Assembly: GCF_002192255.1 (NCBI RefSeq)
Contig: NZ_CP021768.1
Coordinates: forward strand, 514,001 to 578,000
Direction of reading: 5' to 3'
Length of the DNA: 64,000 nt
Source of the DNA: Stenotrophomonas sp. WZN-1
Lineage (GTDB): Bacteria; Pseudomonadota; Gammaproteobacteria; Xanthomonadales; Xanthomonadaceae
The notes beneath the pieces are model-generated. The model ran no database searches. It worked only from the letters and a program-made list of their open reading frames with translations, and was not told the origin of the DNA. Shown piece after piece: positions 33,410 through 43,203 of this stretch; the first letter of the stretch is position 1, and the number at the start of each line of letters is the position of its first letter. A program made the translations under genes and the position numbers.

Positions 33410-34348
33410 TTACTTTGCCGGGCCCTGCGCGGCCTGCACGTCCGGGTCGGCAGTGGGGGCCGACAGCCCCACCTGCGGGCCAGCACCGGCCAGGGCGGCC
33501 GCTTCGGCGGCCTGGGTCATCACCACGATGCTGATGCGGCGGTTGATCGGGTTCTGCGGGTCGGCCTTGTCGAACAGCACCGACGAAGACAGGCCGACCA
33601 CGCGAGTGATCTTGCTGTCCTCCAGGCCACCGTCCACCAGTGCGCGCCGTGCGGCGTTGGCACGATCGGCGCTCAGTTCCCAGTTGCCGTAGCCGCGCGC
33701 GGCGGAATAGGCGGTGATGTCGGTGTGGCCGGTCAGGCTGATCCGGTTCGGCACGTGGTTCAGGTAGTTGGCCAGCTCGTGCAGGATCTGCTGCGTATAG
33801 GGCTTCAGCGTGGCACTGCCGAGGTCGAACATCGGCCGGTTCTGCTTGTCCACGATCTGGATGCGCAGGCCTTCCGGGGTCAGGTCCAGCAGCAGCTGGT
33901 CCTTGAACGGCTCCAGTGCCTGGCTCCTGCTGATCGCTTCCTGCAGTTCCTTCATCAGCGCTTCCAGCTGCTGCTTGTCGCGCTGCTGCTGGTCCACCGG
34001 CTGCGGCACTGCTTCCTTCTGGTTCTGGAACGGATCGTTGCTGTTGCCCCGCGAGATGTCGGTGGCGCCACCCAGCTTGATCATCGAGGTGCTGGCGCCG
34101 CCCGGGCCGGCCATGCCGGGCGCCGGCGTGGCATTCTGCCCGCTCAGCGGGCTGGGGTTGCGGAAGTACTCGGAAATGGCCGCACGGTCGTTCTTGTTGG
34201 TGGTGGCCATCAGCCACAGCACCAGGAAGAACGCCATCATCGCGGTCACGAAGTCGGCATAGGCCACCTTCCACGAACCGCCATGATGGGCGGCGTGGCC
34301 GGCCTTCTTGACCCGGCGGACGATGACGGTGGGCTTGGTCTCGGCCAT
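33410..34348 (-). CDS. motB: Flagellar motor stator protein MotB
   Basis: 312 aa. The cytoplasmic N-terminus is basic (VIVRRVKKAGHAAHHGGSWKVAYADF). The single membrane helix has the proton-carrying aspartate in VAYADFVTAMMAFFLVLWLM. Residues about 150-275 are the OmpA-like peptidoglycan-binding domain (ISLTGHTDITAY, WELSADRANAARRAL). A Pro/Ala tail ends the protein. It forms the stator with MotA, whose gene ends 3 bases upstream. The Asp and lack of Na+-type features suggest proton drive. Confidence 0.96.
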   Translation of the reverse strand: MAETKPTVIVRRVKKAGHAAHHGGSWKVAYADFVTAMMAFFLVLWLMATTNKNDRAAISEYFRNPSPLSGQNATPAPGMAGPGGASTSMIKLGGATDISRGNSNDPFQNQKEAVPQPVDQQQRDKQQLEALMKELQEAISRSQALEPFKDQLLLDLTPEGLRIQIVDKQNRPMFDLGSATLKPYTQQILHELANYLNHVPNRISLTGHTDITAYSAARGYGNWELSADRANAARRALVDGGLEDSKITRVVGLSSSVLFDKADPQNPINRRISIVVMTQAAEAAALAGAGPQVGLSAPTADPDVQAAQGPAK

Positions 34349-34351
34349 GGC

Positions 34352-35206
34352 TTACTTGACCGTCTTCAGGTGCTGCTCGAAATCGGAGAAGGCCGGACGC
34401 ACGTTCGACGGCAGCGTCTTGCGGGCGAATTCCAGCGCGATCTTCGGGTTGTAGCCGCGCAGGCAGGCGAGCAGGGCGGTCTTGACCGATTCGTAGATGC
34501 GGCTGTCCTGCTCGGCGCGCGCTTCCATGGCGGCCGCCATCGGGCCGACGAAACCGTAGCCCAGCAGGATGCCCAGGAAGGTGCCGACCAGCGCGCCGGC
34601 CACGTGGCCACCGACCTCGACGATGTCGCCGCCGATCGAGCCCATGGTGATGACGATGCCGAGCACCGCCGCGACGATGCCGAAACCGGGCAGTCCGTCG
34701 GCGACCTTGGTCAGCACCTGCGACGGTGCCATCGCCTCGGCATGGTGCTTTTCCAGCTCCAGTTCCAGCAGCGGCTCCAGCTCGTGCGGCTCGATGTTGC
34801 TGCCGATCATCAGGCGCAGGCAGTCGGTGATGAAGTCGATCAGGTGGTGGTCGGCCTGCACCTTGGGGTAGTTGCCGAACAGCGCGCTCTCGGCCGGCCG
34901 CTCCACGTGGTCTTCCAGCGCCATGAAGCCTTCGCGGCGGGCCTTGTTGAGCAGTTCATAGAGCAGGCTGAGGACATCGATGTAGTCCTGCTGCTTGTAG
35001 CGCGGGCCCTTGAACACGCCGACCATGGCCTGCAGGGTCTGCTTGACCGTCTTGGCCGGGGTACCGACCAGGAACGCACCCAGTGCGGCACCGCCGATGA
35101 TGACCAGTTCGTAGGGCTGCCAGAGGGCACCCAGGCGTCCGTGGGCCCCGAGGTAGCCCCCGAGCACGCTGATGATGACGACCAGGAATCCAACGATGAT
35201 GAGCAT
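34352..35206 (-). CDS. motA: Flagellar motor stator protein MotA
   Basis: 284 aa from the ATG at 35206 (MLIIVGFLVVIISVLGGY); an in-frame TTG four codons earlier is possible. Four membrane helices. The cytoplasmic loop with PAESALFGNYPKVQADHHLIDF and the conserved motif GLPGFGIVAAVLGIVITMGSIGG lie before helix 3; the glycine- and proline-rich segment faces FliG. It is transcribed ahead of motB. No other flagellar gene is in the window. Confidence 0.96.
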   Translation of the reverse strand: MLIIVGFLVVIISVLGGYLGAHGRLGALWQPYELVIIGGAALGAFLVGTPAKTVKQTLQAMVGVFKGPRYKQQDYIDVLSLLYELLNKARREGFMALEDHVERPAESALFGNYPKVQADHHLIDFITDCLRLMIGSNIEPHELEPLLELELEKHHAEAMAPSQVLTKVADGLPGFGIVAAVLGIVITMGSIGGDIVEVGGHVAGALVGTFLGILLGYGFVGPMAAAMEARAEQDSRIYESVKTALLACLRGYNPKIALEFARKTLPSNVRPAFSDFEQHLKTVK

Positions 35207-35297
35207 GGGGCGACGCAAGGAGAGGGGATATCTCCTTGTCGGCCCGTCGCCCGGTTTTCTGAAGAGGGAATTCTGTGAAATCGGTCAGCGGGGTGTT

Positions 35298-35765
35298 TCA
35301 GCCCGCCACGCCGCTTTCTGCGCCGCCACGCTGCAACGGGTCGGGCCAGGGCTCGCCATTGCCGGTGAACGAAAGTGAGACGGAGTTCAGGCAGTGGCGC
35401 TCGTAGGTGGGCGGCGGACCGTCCGGGAACACGTGGCCCAGGTGGCTGCCGCAGCGCGCGCAGGTGATCTCGGTGCGCACCATGCCATGGCTGGTATCGC
35501 GGATCTCGCGCACGTGCGCCGGGTCGAACGGCGCGAAGAAGCTGGGCCAGCCGGTGCCGGAATCGAACTTGGTGCTGGAGCGGAACAGCGGCAGCGCGCA
35601 CAGCCGGCAGCAGTAGACGCCCTCGCGCTTGTTGTCCAGGAACACCCCGCAGAACGGCGCTTCGGTACCGTGCTGCAGCAGCACGCGGCGCTCTTCGCTG
35701 CTGAGGCCGGCGATCAGCGCCTCGGTCTGGGTGGCGGTGGGGGGCGTCAGGTCGAAGGCAGTCAT
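35298..35765 (-). CDS. msrB: Peptide methionine-R-sulfoxide reductase MsrB (cytosolic)
   Basis: 155 aa with no signal peptide. Structural zinc ligands CRLC and CARC are present. The fold signature [20 protein letters not shown] and the C-terminal [11 protein letters not shown] with the catalytic cysteine identify MsrB, which reduces Met-R-SO in proteins using thioredoxin. A second, exported MsrB is encoded at 62369. Confidence 0.96.
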   Translation of the reverse strand: MTAFDLTPPTATQTEALIAGLSSEERRVLLQHGTEAPFCGVFLDNKREGVYCCRLCALPLFRSSTKFDSGTGWPSFFAPFDPAHVREIRDTSHGMVRTEITCARCGSHLGHVFPDGPPPTYERHCLNSVSLSFTGNGEPWPDPLQRGGAESGVAG

Positions 35766-35905
35766 GCCGGCTCTCCGTGGGGTCGATGGCCTGGGGATGC
35801 CGGAAAACGTGGGGGTGCCGGCGCGCGCTTGCAAGTGTGATGGCCGTTCATGGGCGGCACACAGGTACAGGCGCAAGGTGAATGTCATCCACGCCGGAGC
35901 GTGCC

Positions 35906-36280
35906 ATGAAACCGACCCTTCCCCTGCTGTTGATGGCCCTGTTGCCCACGTTGGCGCTGGCCCAGGTGCCTGCCGCCGACCCGACCGCCACGCGCAGTGC
36001 GACCACCGTGGCACCGGCGCCGGTGGTACCGCCGCCACAGCCTGCCCGCCCGCAGCCGCAGGTGCTGCCGTCGCCGCAGCCGGCGCAGCCGATCAGGTCC
36101 ACCGGTCCTGCCCGGATTGCACCCGCCCCGGCGCCGAAGCCGGTCGACAAGGTCTATGACCGCAATGGCCGCATCGTGCCTGGTGTGCGCCCGGCTGGCC
36201 CGAACCGCGTGTTCGATTCGCGCACCGGCCGCTATTACGACAGCGTGCCGGCCGGCGATGGCCAGCAGATCAAGCGCTGA
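35906..36280 (+). CDS. Secreted proline-rich protein of unknown function
   Basis: 124 aa from [20 protein letters not shown] (signal peptide, cleavage near LALA-Q). The mature part is a Pro/Ala/Gln linker (about 20-80), then a small charged motif [36 protein letters not shown]. This looks like a short periplasmic or surface domain on a flexible arm. No family recognised. Confidence 0.75.
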   Translation: MKPTLPLLLMALLPTLALAQVPAADPTATRSATTVAPAPVVPPPQPARPQPQVLPSPQPAQPIRSTGPARIAPAPAPKPVDKVYDRNGRIVPGVRPAGPNRVFDSRTGRYYDSVPAGDGQQIKR

Positions 36281-36451
36281 CCTCGGATGCCAGGCAAGGT
36301 TGGCAGCTGCCACACGCTGCACGGCCTGAACGCACGAAAACAACGTCCTGCCGATCACTGCTTTTTCGCCTGCGATTAACCGTTCCGGGACCACCGTAGC
36401 CCTGCGCCGGCATTCCGCCGCCGCATGTCCTTCGTCCACTGGATTGCGATC

Positions 36452-36610
36452 ATGAAAAACCAGCAGAACCGTCATCCCGGCAAGGAACCGCAGGGCCGCA
36501 ACTCGCAACAGCAGCAACAGCAGCAACAGCAACAGATGGAGCCGCAGCAGCCGCACAAGGGTGGCAAGCAGCAGGAGCAGCGCTCGCAGAAGCACCCGCA
36601 GCAGCGCTGA
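36452..36610 (+). CDS. Possible glutamine-rich micro-protein (52 aa)
   Basis: MKNQQNRHPGKEPQGRNS, then ten consecutive glutamines encoded by CAA/CAG repeats, then basic QxxPHKGGKQQ. No signal peptide and no strong RBS; an in-frame ATG at 36425 would give 61 aa. It could be a genuine disordered small protein or a translated CAACAG microsatellite. The 171 bases before it contain only a half-hairpin AAGGTTGGCAGCTGCCA. Confidence 0.45.
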   Translation: MKNQQNRHPGKEPQGRNSQQQQQQQQQQMEPQQPHKGGKQQEQRSQKHPQQR

Positions 36611-36665
36611 CGGACTCAGGGGTCGGATCCCGTACCGCGGGCTCCGGCCCCAACCCTTGCAGGCC

Positions 36666-37145
36666 TCAATCCGGAATCGGCAGGCTCAGCGTCTCCTTCA
36701 CCTCTTCCATCACGATGTAGCTCTTCGATTCACGCACATGCGGCAGGGTCAGCAGGGTGCTGCCGAGCAGCTTGCGGTAGGAGGCCATCTCGCTGATCCG
36801 CGCCTTCAGCAGGTAATCGAAGTCGCCCGAGACCAGGTGGCACTCCAGCACGTTGGGCAGCTTCAGCGCGGCGCGCCGGAACTCCTCGAAGATGTCACCG
36901 GACTTGTAGGCCAGGCTGATCTCCACGAATACCAGCAGGCTGGCCTTCACCGCCGCCGGGTCCAGGTGGGCGTGGTAGCCGGTGATCACCGCTTCGCGCT
37001 CGAGCCGGCGCACGCGCTCGGTGCACGGGGTGGTCGACAGGCCGACCCGCTCGCCCAGTTCGGTGAAGGAAATACGGCCCTCGGCCTGCAGGATGCGCAG
37101 GATCTTGCGGTCGATCTTGTCCAGTTCGCGGGTACGGGTGGCCAT
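36666..37145 (-). CDS. lrp: Lrp/AsnC family regulator (Lrp/DadR-like)
   Basis: 159 aa from MATRTRELDKIDRKILRILQ. The N-terminal winged helix (ISFTELGERVGLSTTPCTERVRRLEREAVITGYHAHL) and the C-terminal RAM domain (ECHLVSGDFDYLLKARI) match leucine-responsive regulators closely. It is divergent from dadA-alr. In pseudomonads and enterics Lrp or DadR controls this alanine-catabolic operon in response to alanine or leucine. The shared promoter carries the inverted repeat at 37190-37215. Confidence 0.93.
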   Translation of the reverse strand: MATRTRELDKIDRKILRILQAEGRISFTELGERVGLSTTPCTERVRRLEREAVITGYHAHLDPAAVKASLLVFVEISLAYKSGDIFEEFRRAALKLPNVLECHLVSGDFDYLLKARISEMASYRKLLGSTLLTLPHVRESKSYIVMEEVKETLSLPIPD

Positions 37146-37189
37146 GGCCGTCAACCTTGGGGAATGAATTGCAGGAGAACATCCTGCCC

Positions 37190-37215
37190 GTTGATTTCAA
37201 ATCAGGCAAATCAAC
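37190..37215. promoter_or_regulatory. Inverted repeat in the lrp-dadA promoter, candidate Lrp site
   Basis: GTTGATTT - 10 bases - AAATCAAC, perfect 8-bp arms in an AT-rich patch. A TATACT resembling a -10 element lies downstream at about 37230, facing dadA. Confidence 0.6.
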
Positions 37216-37294
37216 TGGTATTGGCTGTCTATACTTCCCCAATTATGGTCCCGGCACGCTCCAGTGCAGGGAATGATCGGGTTGGAGAAGTCCC

Positions 37295-38599
37295 ATGCGA
37301 GTCCTAGTTCTCGGCAGCGGCGTGATCGGCACCACCAGTGCCTGGTACCTGCGACAGGCCGGGTTTGAAGTCACGGTCATCGACCGCCAACCCGGCCCGG
37401 CGCTGGAGACCAGCTTCGCCAATGCCGGCCAGCTGTCGTTCGGCTACACCTCGCCGTGGGCAGCCCCGGGCGTGCCGAAGAAGGCCATCGGCTGGCTGTT
37501 CGAGAAGCACGCGCCGCTGGCGATCAAGCCGGGCATGGACCTGGCCCAGTACCGCTGGCTGTGGCAGATGCTGCGCAACTGCACCCACGAGCGCTACGCG
37601 ATCAACAAGGCGCGCATGGTGCGCATGTCCGAGTACAGCCGCGATTGCCTGAACGAGTTGCGTGCGCAGATCGGCATCGAGTTCGAAGGCCGCGACCTGG
37701 GTACCACCCAGCTGTTCCGTACCCAGCAGCAGCTGGATGCCTCGGCGCAGGACATCGAGATCCTGGCCCAGTACGGCGTGCCGTACGAAGTGCTGGACCG
37801 CGCCGGCATCATCCAGGCCGAACCGGCCCTGGCCCATGTCGATGGCCTGGTCGGCGCGCTGCGCCTGCCGCGTGACCAGACCGGCGACTGCCAGCTGTTC
37901 ACCCGCCGCCTGGCGCAGATGTGCGTGGATGCCGGCGTCGAATTCCGCTTCGACCAGGACATCACCGGCCTGGTCTCCGATGGCGAGCGCATCACGGGCG
38001 TGCACGTCAACGGCGCCCTGGAAACCGCGGACCGCTTCGTGGTCGCGCTCGGCAGCTACTCGCCGGCGCTGGTCGCACCGCTGGGCATGCGCCTGCCGGT
38101 GTATCCGCTGAAGGGGTATTCGCTGACCCTGCCGATCACCGACCCGGCGATGGCGCCGACCTCGACCATCCTCGACGAGAGCTACAAGGTGGCGGTGACC
38201 CGCTTCGACGACCGCATCCGCGTCGGTGGCATGGCCGAAGTGGCCGGCTTCGACCTGTCGCTGTCGCAGCGCCGTCGCGAGACCCTGGAACTGGTGGTCA
38301 GCGACCTCTACCCGAAGGGCGGCGACCTGTCGCGCGCGCAGTTCTGGACCGGCCTGCGCCCGGCCACGCCGGACGGCACGCCGGTGATCGGCGCCACGCC
38401 GTTCCGCAACCTGTACCTCAACACCGGCCACGGCACCCTGGGCTGGACCATGGCCTGCGGCTCCGGTCGTTACCTGGCCGACCTGATGAGCGCGCGCCAG
38501 CCGCAGATCAGCACCGAAGGCCTGGATATTTTCCGCTACGGCCAGTACGGTCACGCCCCGCAACATGAGAACCGCACATGCGTCCTGCCCGCGCGCTGA
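37295..38599 (+). CDS. dadA: D-amino acid dehydrogenase small subunit DadA
   Basis: 434 aa. The FAD-binding dinucleotide fold is at the N-terminus ([30 protein letters not shown]). [20 protein letters not shown] and the C-terminal [20 protein letters not shown] are DadA hallmarks. It oxidises D-alanine to pyruvate and ammonia, passing electrons to the respiratory chain from the inner face of the membrane. The ATG follows GGAGAAGTCCC. Its end overlaps alr by 22 bases. Confidence 0.96.
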   Translation: MRVLVLGSGVIGTTSAWYLRQAGFEVTVIDRQPGPALETSFANAGQLSFGYTSPWAAPGVPKKAIGWLFEKHAPLAIKPGMDLAQYRWLWQMLRNCTHERYAINKARMVRMSEYSRDCLNELRAQIGIEFEGRDLGTTQLFRTQQQLDASAQDIEILAQYGVPYEVLDRAGIIQAEPALAHVDGLVGALRLPRDQTGDCQLFTRRLAQMCVDAGVEFRFDQDITGLVSDGERITGVHVNGALETADRFVVALGSYSPALVAPLGMRLPVYPLKGYSLTLPITDPAMAPTSTILDESYKVAVTRFDDRIRVGGMAEVAGFDLSLSQRRRETLELVVSDLYPKGGDLSRAQFWTGLRPATPDGTPVIGATPFRNLYLNTGHGTLGWTMACGSGRYLADLMSARQPQISTEGLDIFRYGQYGHAPQHENRTCVLPAR

Positions 38600-39648
38600 T
38601 CGATCTGGGCGCCCTGCGCAGCAACTACCGGCTCGCCCGTGAACTGGGCGGTGGCAAGGCGCTGGCGATCATCAAGGCCGATGCCTATGGCCATGGCGCG
38701 GTGCGTTGTGCACAGGCGCTGGAAGGCGAGGCCGATGGATTCGGCGTGGCCACCATCGAAGAGGCACTGGAGCTGCGCCAGGCCGGCATCCGTGCGCCTA
38801 TCCTGCTGCTGGAAGGCATCTTCGAACCCAGTGACATGGCGCTGGTGGCCGAACACGATTTCTGGTTCGCGGTGGGCTCGCCGTGGCAGCTGGACGCGCT
38901 GGTCGCGTTCGACAGCCCCCGCCCGCTGACGGTGTGGCTGAAGCTGGACAGCGGCATGCATCGCCTCGGCCTGGACGTGGACAGCTTCCGCGCGGCGCAT
39001 GCACGCCTGTCTGCGCTGCCGCAGGTCGAGCGCATCGTGCTGATGACCCACCTGGCGCGCGCCGACGAGCTGGACAGCGAACGCACGCACGAGCAGGCGG
39101 CGACCTTCGCGCGGGCCATCGACGGCCTGCACGGCGAGACCAGCGTGTGCAACTCGCCGGCACTGCTGGGCTGGCCGGATGTGCGCAGCGACTGGGTCCG
39201 CCCGGGCCTGATGCTGTACGGCGCCAACCCGCTGCCGGACAACACCGCGTTGACCGAGCGCCTGCGCCCGGTGATGACGATGCAGTCCAGGGTGATCGCC
39301 GAGCGCTGGATCGAGGCCGGTGAGCCGGTGGGCTATGGCGCCCGCTTCGTGGCCAAGGCGCGCACCCGCGTGGGCGTGGTCGCGCTCGGCTATGCAGACG
39401 GGTATCCGCAGTTCGCGCCGAATGGCACCCCGGTGCTGATCGACGGCCAGCCGGGTGGACTGATCGGGCGCGTGTCGATGGACATGTTGACCGTGGACCT
39501 GACCGCGCATGCGCAGGCCGGCATCGGCAGTGTGGTGGAACTGTGGGGTTCTGCGCCGACGCTGTCGGAACTGGCGCCGCGCTGTGGCGTGAGCGCCTAC
39601 CAGTTGCCGTGCGCGGTCAAGCGCGTGGCACGCGTGTATCAGGATTGA
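38578..39648 (+). CDS. alr: Alanine racemase (catabolic, DadX-type)
   Basis: 356 aa. The PLP lysine lies in [12 protein letters not shown], and the catalytic tyrosine is in [15 protein letters not shown]. Other conserved motifs are [22 protein letters not shown] and [11 protein letters not shown]. It converts L-alanine to D-alanine for DadA and probably also supplies D-alanine to the cell wall. Its start codon lies inside dadA, so the pair is translationally coupled. Confidence 0.96.
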   Translation: MRPARALIDLGALRSNYRLARELGGGKALAIIKADAYGHGAVRCAQALEGEADGFGVATIEEALELRQAGIRAPILLLEGIFEPSDMALVAEHDFWFAVGSPWQLDALVAFDSPRPLTVWLKLDSGMHRLGLDVDSFRAAHARLSALPQVERIVLMTHLARADELDSERTHEQAATFARAIDGLHGETSVCNSPALLGWPDVRSDWVRPGLMLYGANPLPDNTALTERLRPVMTMQSRVIAERWIEAGEPVGYGARFVAKARTRVGVVALGYADGYPQFAPNGTPVLIDGQPGGLIGRVSMDMLTVDLTAHAQAGIGSVVELWGSAPTLSELAPRCGVSAYQLPCAVKRVARVYQD

Positions 39649-39707
39649 CGGAACGTTGGCCGCGCACGGCTCTGGCGGCGGCCGGCCCTGGTCGGTGCTG
39701 TGGATGC

Positions 39708-39727
39708 GTGTCGACCAAGGTCGACAC
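39708..39727. repeat. REP-like hairpin, GTCGACC type
   Basis: GTGTCGACCAAGGTCGACAC followed by CTACC, between the convergent alr and DUF3016 genes. Identical in stem and loop to the one at 12040. Confidence 0.7.
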
Positions 39728-39753
39728 CTACCGGTGGGTCGCGCCGCCCAGGA

Positions 39754-40320
39754 TCAGCGTGCAGCGGTGGCCTGCGTTGTCAGCTGCCGCTTCACCCAGT
39801 CGTCGATCAGGCGCTTCTCGTAGCGCAGCGGGTCGCTGTCGCTCTTCAGCCCCAGGTTGTGCAGGTAGCCGGTGTCGCTGAGCTTGGCTTCGCCCTCGCT
39901 GAGGATGCGTCCGTCGGCGTCCTTCAACGTGTACTGCAGGCTGATTCGCGGTGGGTAGATGTCGCGCATGATCCGGATGTCGCGGCCGCGCGGACCGTGC
40001 CAGGGCTCATAGTCGCCGGCGCGCTTGATGTCGACCAGGGTCACGTCCAGGGTCTGCCCGGGCTGCAGCGGCTTGGCCGCCGTGGTCTGCACGTAGCTGG
40101 CCAGCTGCTGCACCCAGTTGCCGCGTTCGGCCTCGAAGCGGTTGGTGCTCTGGCGGATTTCGGTGAATTTGGCCGGATCGTCCCACTTCACGCTGACCGG
40201 GCCATTGGCCTGCAGCGCACGGGGCGCATCCGGATCGGTGACGGCGCGCGGCGCGGCGTTCGCGCTGCCCGCCAGGAGGGCGCCTGCCAGCAGCAGGGCA
40301 GTGGCCAACGAGCGGTTCAT
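39754..40320 (-). CDS. DUF3016 domain exported protein
   Basis: 188 aa. Signal peptide MNRSLATALLLAGALLAGSANA. The mature protein contains VSVKWDDPAKFTEIRQSTNRFEAERGNWVQQLASYV, then LDVTLVDIKRAGDYEPW, typical of DUF3016 periplasmic proteins found in xanthomonads. GCAGGAG precedes the ATG. Function unknown. Confidence 0.9.
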   Translation of the reverse strand: MNRSLATALLLAGALLAGSANAAPRAVTDPDAPRALQANGPVSVKWDDPAKFTEIRQSTNRFEAERGNWVQQLASYVQTTAAKPLQPGQTLDVTLVDIKRAGDYEPWHGPRGRDIRIMRDIYPPRISLQYTLKDADGRILSEGEAKLSDTGYLHNLGLKSDSDPLRYEKRLIDDWVKRQLTTQATAAR

Positions 40321-40498
40321 GACGATCTCCTGCGGCCCTTCGATGGGGACGATGCGGTCTACAGATCGAGTGTGATCCCGCTTTCCCGTCGCTGCAACGG
40401 CCGATTGCGACGTTGGCAAGCGCGGTTGCCGCCAATTCATTGTCGTCAACCATGACTGACGGCGCTTGACGCTGTGAATACGCCCTTTGGAAGATGCT

Positions 40499-42553
40499 GT
40501 GCCTCCAACCCGGCCTGCACAGACGCCCTTGTCCACACTGCCGCCCCTCGTGGAGCGCCCACCGATGATGGTGCCGGCGCCCGAACCCGACCTGCATCAT
40601 GGCGTGCTTGAGCGCATCAACGCCGGTTTCTGCGTGATCCAGGTGCTGTTCGAAGGCGATCGTGCGGTCGACTATCGTTTCATCGAGGTCAACGACGCCT
40701 TCGAGCGCCACACCGGCCTGAAGGACGCGCGTGGCCAGCGCATGACGGCGCTGGAACCGGGCCACGAGGAAGACTGGTTCCGTATCTACGGCGAGGTTGC
40801 ACGCAGCGGTCGCCCCGCCCAGTTCGAGATGGAAGCACGTGCGCTGGGCCGCTCGTTCGCGGTGGATGCGGTGCGCGTGGGCCGTCCGGGCGAAGACAAG
40901 GTCGGCATCCTGTTCTTCGACATCACCGCGCGCAAGCAGATGGAAGTGGAGCTGGGCGAGAGCGAAGCCCGCTTCAGCGCGCTGGCCGATGGCCTGCCGA
41001 TGCCGGTGTGGGTGCTCGACGAGCGCGGCCATGCCCGCTTCGTCAACAGCGCCTTCAGCGAGTTCTTCGGCGGTGACGAGACGCGTGTGCCGGAAGACGT
41101 CTGGCGTGGCCTGGTGCATCCGGACGATGCGTCGGTATTCGAGTACGAACTGCAGGAAGCGCTGAAGGCGCAGCGCTCGATGCATGCGCTGGTGCGTGCG
41201 CGCCGTGCCGATGGCCAGTGGCGTTGGCTGGAGATGAACGCCCGCCCGCGCTTCTCGCGGATGGGGCGCTTCATCGGCCTGGCCGGCAGCAGCCCGGACG
41301 TGACCGAACGCCGTGAGATCGAACTGGCGCGCGAGGAGCTGCTGCAGTCCGAGCGTGCCGCGCGCAGTGCTGCGGAAAACATGGCGCGGCTGAAGGATGA
41401 GTTCCTGGCCACGCTGTCACACGAGCTGCGCACGCCGCTGACCACCATCCTCGGCTGGAGTGAGCTGCTGCTGCAGCGCGTGGACAACACCAGTCCGCTG
41501 TACAAGGGCCTGAACGTGATCGCCAACAGCGCCGGCGCGCAGAAGCGGCTGATCTCGGACATGCTCGACCTCAGCAGCATGCTGCTGGGCAAGGTGCAGC
41601 TGGAGGTGGAAGTGCTGGACCTGAGCACGCTGCTGGGCGAGGCCATCGGCGCGCAGGAGCTGGTGGCCGAAGGCAAGGCGCTGGACGTGCACCTGCAGCT
41701 GCCCGAACAACCCAGCCTGGTGCTGGGCGATGCCACGCGCCTGCAGCAGGTGTTCTGGAACCTGCTCTCGAACGCGATCAAGTTCACCCCGGCTGAAGGC
41801 CGCATCGACCTGCAGCTGCGGGCCGACGGCAACCACTGGGAGATCACCGTGCGCGATACCGGTGATGGCATCGCGCCCGAATTCCTCAATCATCTGTTCA
41901 GCCGCTTCCGCCAGGCCGATGGCACCACCACCCGCCGACATGGCGGACTGGGACTGGGCCTGGCGATCGTGCAGCAGCTGGTCGAACTGCATGGCGGTAC
42001 AGTCGCCGCGGCCAGTGAGGGCCACGGCCATGGCGCTACGTTCACCGTGCGCCTGCCGCAGCACATTCCCGATGCCGAACGGCGGCCGCTGCGCGAAGTG
42101 ATCAGCGGGCCGATCCTGGAGCCGGTGATCGTCGAGCCGTATCCGCTGCGCGGCATGCACGTGCTGGCGGTGGAAGACCAGCCGGAAGTGCTGGAGTACC
42201 TGCGGCGCATGCTGGAAGAGCAGGGCGCCAGCGTGTCCGCAGCCAGTTCGGCCGGCGAGGCACTGGCGTTGCTGGCCGACACCGGCCACCTGCAGTACCA
42301 CGTGTTGCTGACCGACATCGGCATGCCGGGCATGGATGGTTATGGCCTGGTGCGCACGCTGCGCGAGGACATGGGTGTGGATGCCATGACCCTGCCTGCG
42401 GTCGCCGTGACCGCGCTGGCGCGTGCCGATGACCGCCGCCGTGCGCTGGCCTCGGGCTTCCAGGAGCACGTGGCCAAGCCGTACTCGGTGGCGCAGCTGG
42501 TGGCCGCCGTGCGCAAGGTGCAGGTGCCACGCGCCGACAGCGCGCTGCACTGA
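40499..42553 (+). CDS. Hybrid sensor histidine kinase (PAS-PAS-HisKA-HATPase-REC)
   Basis: 684 aa from a GTG at 40499 that has GGAAG 5 bases upstream; TTG 40487 is an alternative. No membrane segment, so cytosolic. Two PAS domains (about 30-145 and 155-270) precede the H-box EFLATLSHELRTPLTTILGW, the N box FWNLLSNAIKFTP and the G boxes VRDTGDGIAPEF and HGGLGLGLAIVQQLVE. A C-terminal receiver (about 550-675) has its Asp in LLTDIGMPGMDGYG. The separate output regulator is not adjacent. Confidence 0.93.
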   Translation: MPPTRPAQTPLSTLPPLVERPPMMVPAPEPDLHHGVLERINAGFCVIQVLFEGDRAVDYRFIEVNDAFERHTGLKDARGQRMTALEPGHEEDWFRIYGEVARSGRPAQFEMEARALGRSFAVDAVRVGRPGEDKVGILFFDITARKQMEVELGESEARFSALADGLPMPVWVLDERGHARFVNSAFSEFFGGDETRVPEDVWRGLVHPDDASVFEYELQEALKAQRSMHALVRARRADGQWRWLEMNARPRFSRMGRFIGLAGSSPDVTERREIELAREELLQSERAARSAAENMARLKDEFLATLSHELRTPLTTILGWSELLLQRVDNTSPLYKGLNVIANSAGAQKRLISDMLDLSSMLLGKVQLEVEVLDLSTLLGEAIGAQELVAEGKALDVHLQLPEQPSLVLGDATRLQQVFWNLLSNAIKFTPAEGRIDLQLRADGNHWEITVRDTGDGIAPEFLNHLFSRFRQADGTTTRRHGGLGLGLAIVQQLVELHGGTVAAASEGHGHGATFTVRLPQHIPDAERRPLREVISGPILEPVIVEPYPLRGMHVLAVEDQPEVLEYLRRMLEEQGASVSAASSAGEALALLADTGHLQYHVLLTDIGMPGMDGYGLVRTLREDMGVDAMTLPAVAVTALARADDRRRALASGFQEHVAKPYSVAQLVAAVRKVQVPRADSALH

Positions 42554-42596
42554 GCATTCACGGCCGATCGGCGACCCTGCATGAAGGAGGTCGCCA

Positions 42597-42890
42597 ATGT
42601 CCCGCATAGCTCCCCGCATCCATACCGATCCGGCGCAGATCGCGCGCCTGGAAGCCCTGCTGCCGCAGCTGGAAGGCGAAACGCAGGTGGAACTGACCCT
42701 GCACGATGGTCGCCGACTGCTCGGCACCGTCGCGGTGAAACCGACGGTGCAGCAGTACCGCAACGAGGCTGGCGACGAAGGCAGCAACGGCCAGTTGCGC
42801 CTGGATGACTACGACACGCCGGTGCAGCAGCACCATGTCTGGCTGGACGAGATCGCCAGCATCCGGCAGTTGCCGCCGAGGACCGCGTAA
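42597..42890 (+). CDS. DUF3247 family protein
   Basis: 97 aa. MSRIAPRIHTDPAQIARLEALLPQL, then VELTLHDGRRLLGTVAVKPTVQQY and VWLDEIASIRQLP, match DUF3247, a small xanthomonad family with an Sm-like beta-barrel pattern. AAGGAGG is well placed before the ATG. Function unknown. Confidence 0.9.
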   Translation: MSRIAPRIHTDPAQIARLEALLPQLEGETQVELTLHDGRRLLGTVAVKPTVQQYRNEAGDEGSNGQLRLDDYDTPVQQHHVWLDEIASIRQLPPRTA

Positions 42891-42894
42891 ACCG

Positions 42895-42917
42895 GTAGCG
42901 CCGAGCCATGCCCGGCG
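42895..42917 (+). repeat. SMAG element (single)
   Basis: GTAGCGCCGAGCC-ATGCCCGGCG, with one substitution in the left arm, between the convergent DUF3247 and hypothetical genes. Confidence 0.75.
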
Positions 42918-42939
42918 ACCGGTTGCCGATCCCTCACGC

Positions 42940-43203
42940 TCAATGCTCGAACAACGTCGGCGTCGCCTCGAACCGGCGCGCGTAGGCGCGTTCTTCAGCG
43001 ACACGGGCCACTTCGTCATCGGCCAGGTCCGGCGCGCCGTACACCGCATAGGCCACGCTGCCATCGGCGCCATGGCCGACCTGGTGCAGCCGGTAGCGCG
43101 AGTGGCCGCCGCCGGTGTCCTCGGGGTAATGCACGGGCGGATGGTTGCCTTCCAGGTCCATTTCACTGTTGTCGACCACGCCACCGACGAACAAGGCTCG
43201 CAT
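42940..43203 (-). CDS. Small hypothetical protein
   Basis: 87 aa, MRALFVGGVVDNSEMDLEGNHPPVHYP and so on, with HSRYRLHQVGHGADGSVAYAVYGAP. AGGAG (GAAACCCAGGAGAACCTGC) precedes the ATG, which supports the start. Compact alpha/beta composition without a signal peptide. No family recognised. Confidence 0.75.
   Translation of the reverse strand: MRALFVGGVVDNSEMDLEGNHPPVHYPEDTGGGHSRYRLHQVGHGADGSVAYAVYGAPDLADDEVARVAEERAYARRFEATPTLFEH

Noticed and set aside
33410..35206. motAB as part of the FlgT-like envelope operon system
   Set aside because: The motor genes are 21 kb away, appear proton-type and lack linked basal-body genes; there is no sequence evidence of a functional link.
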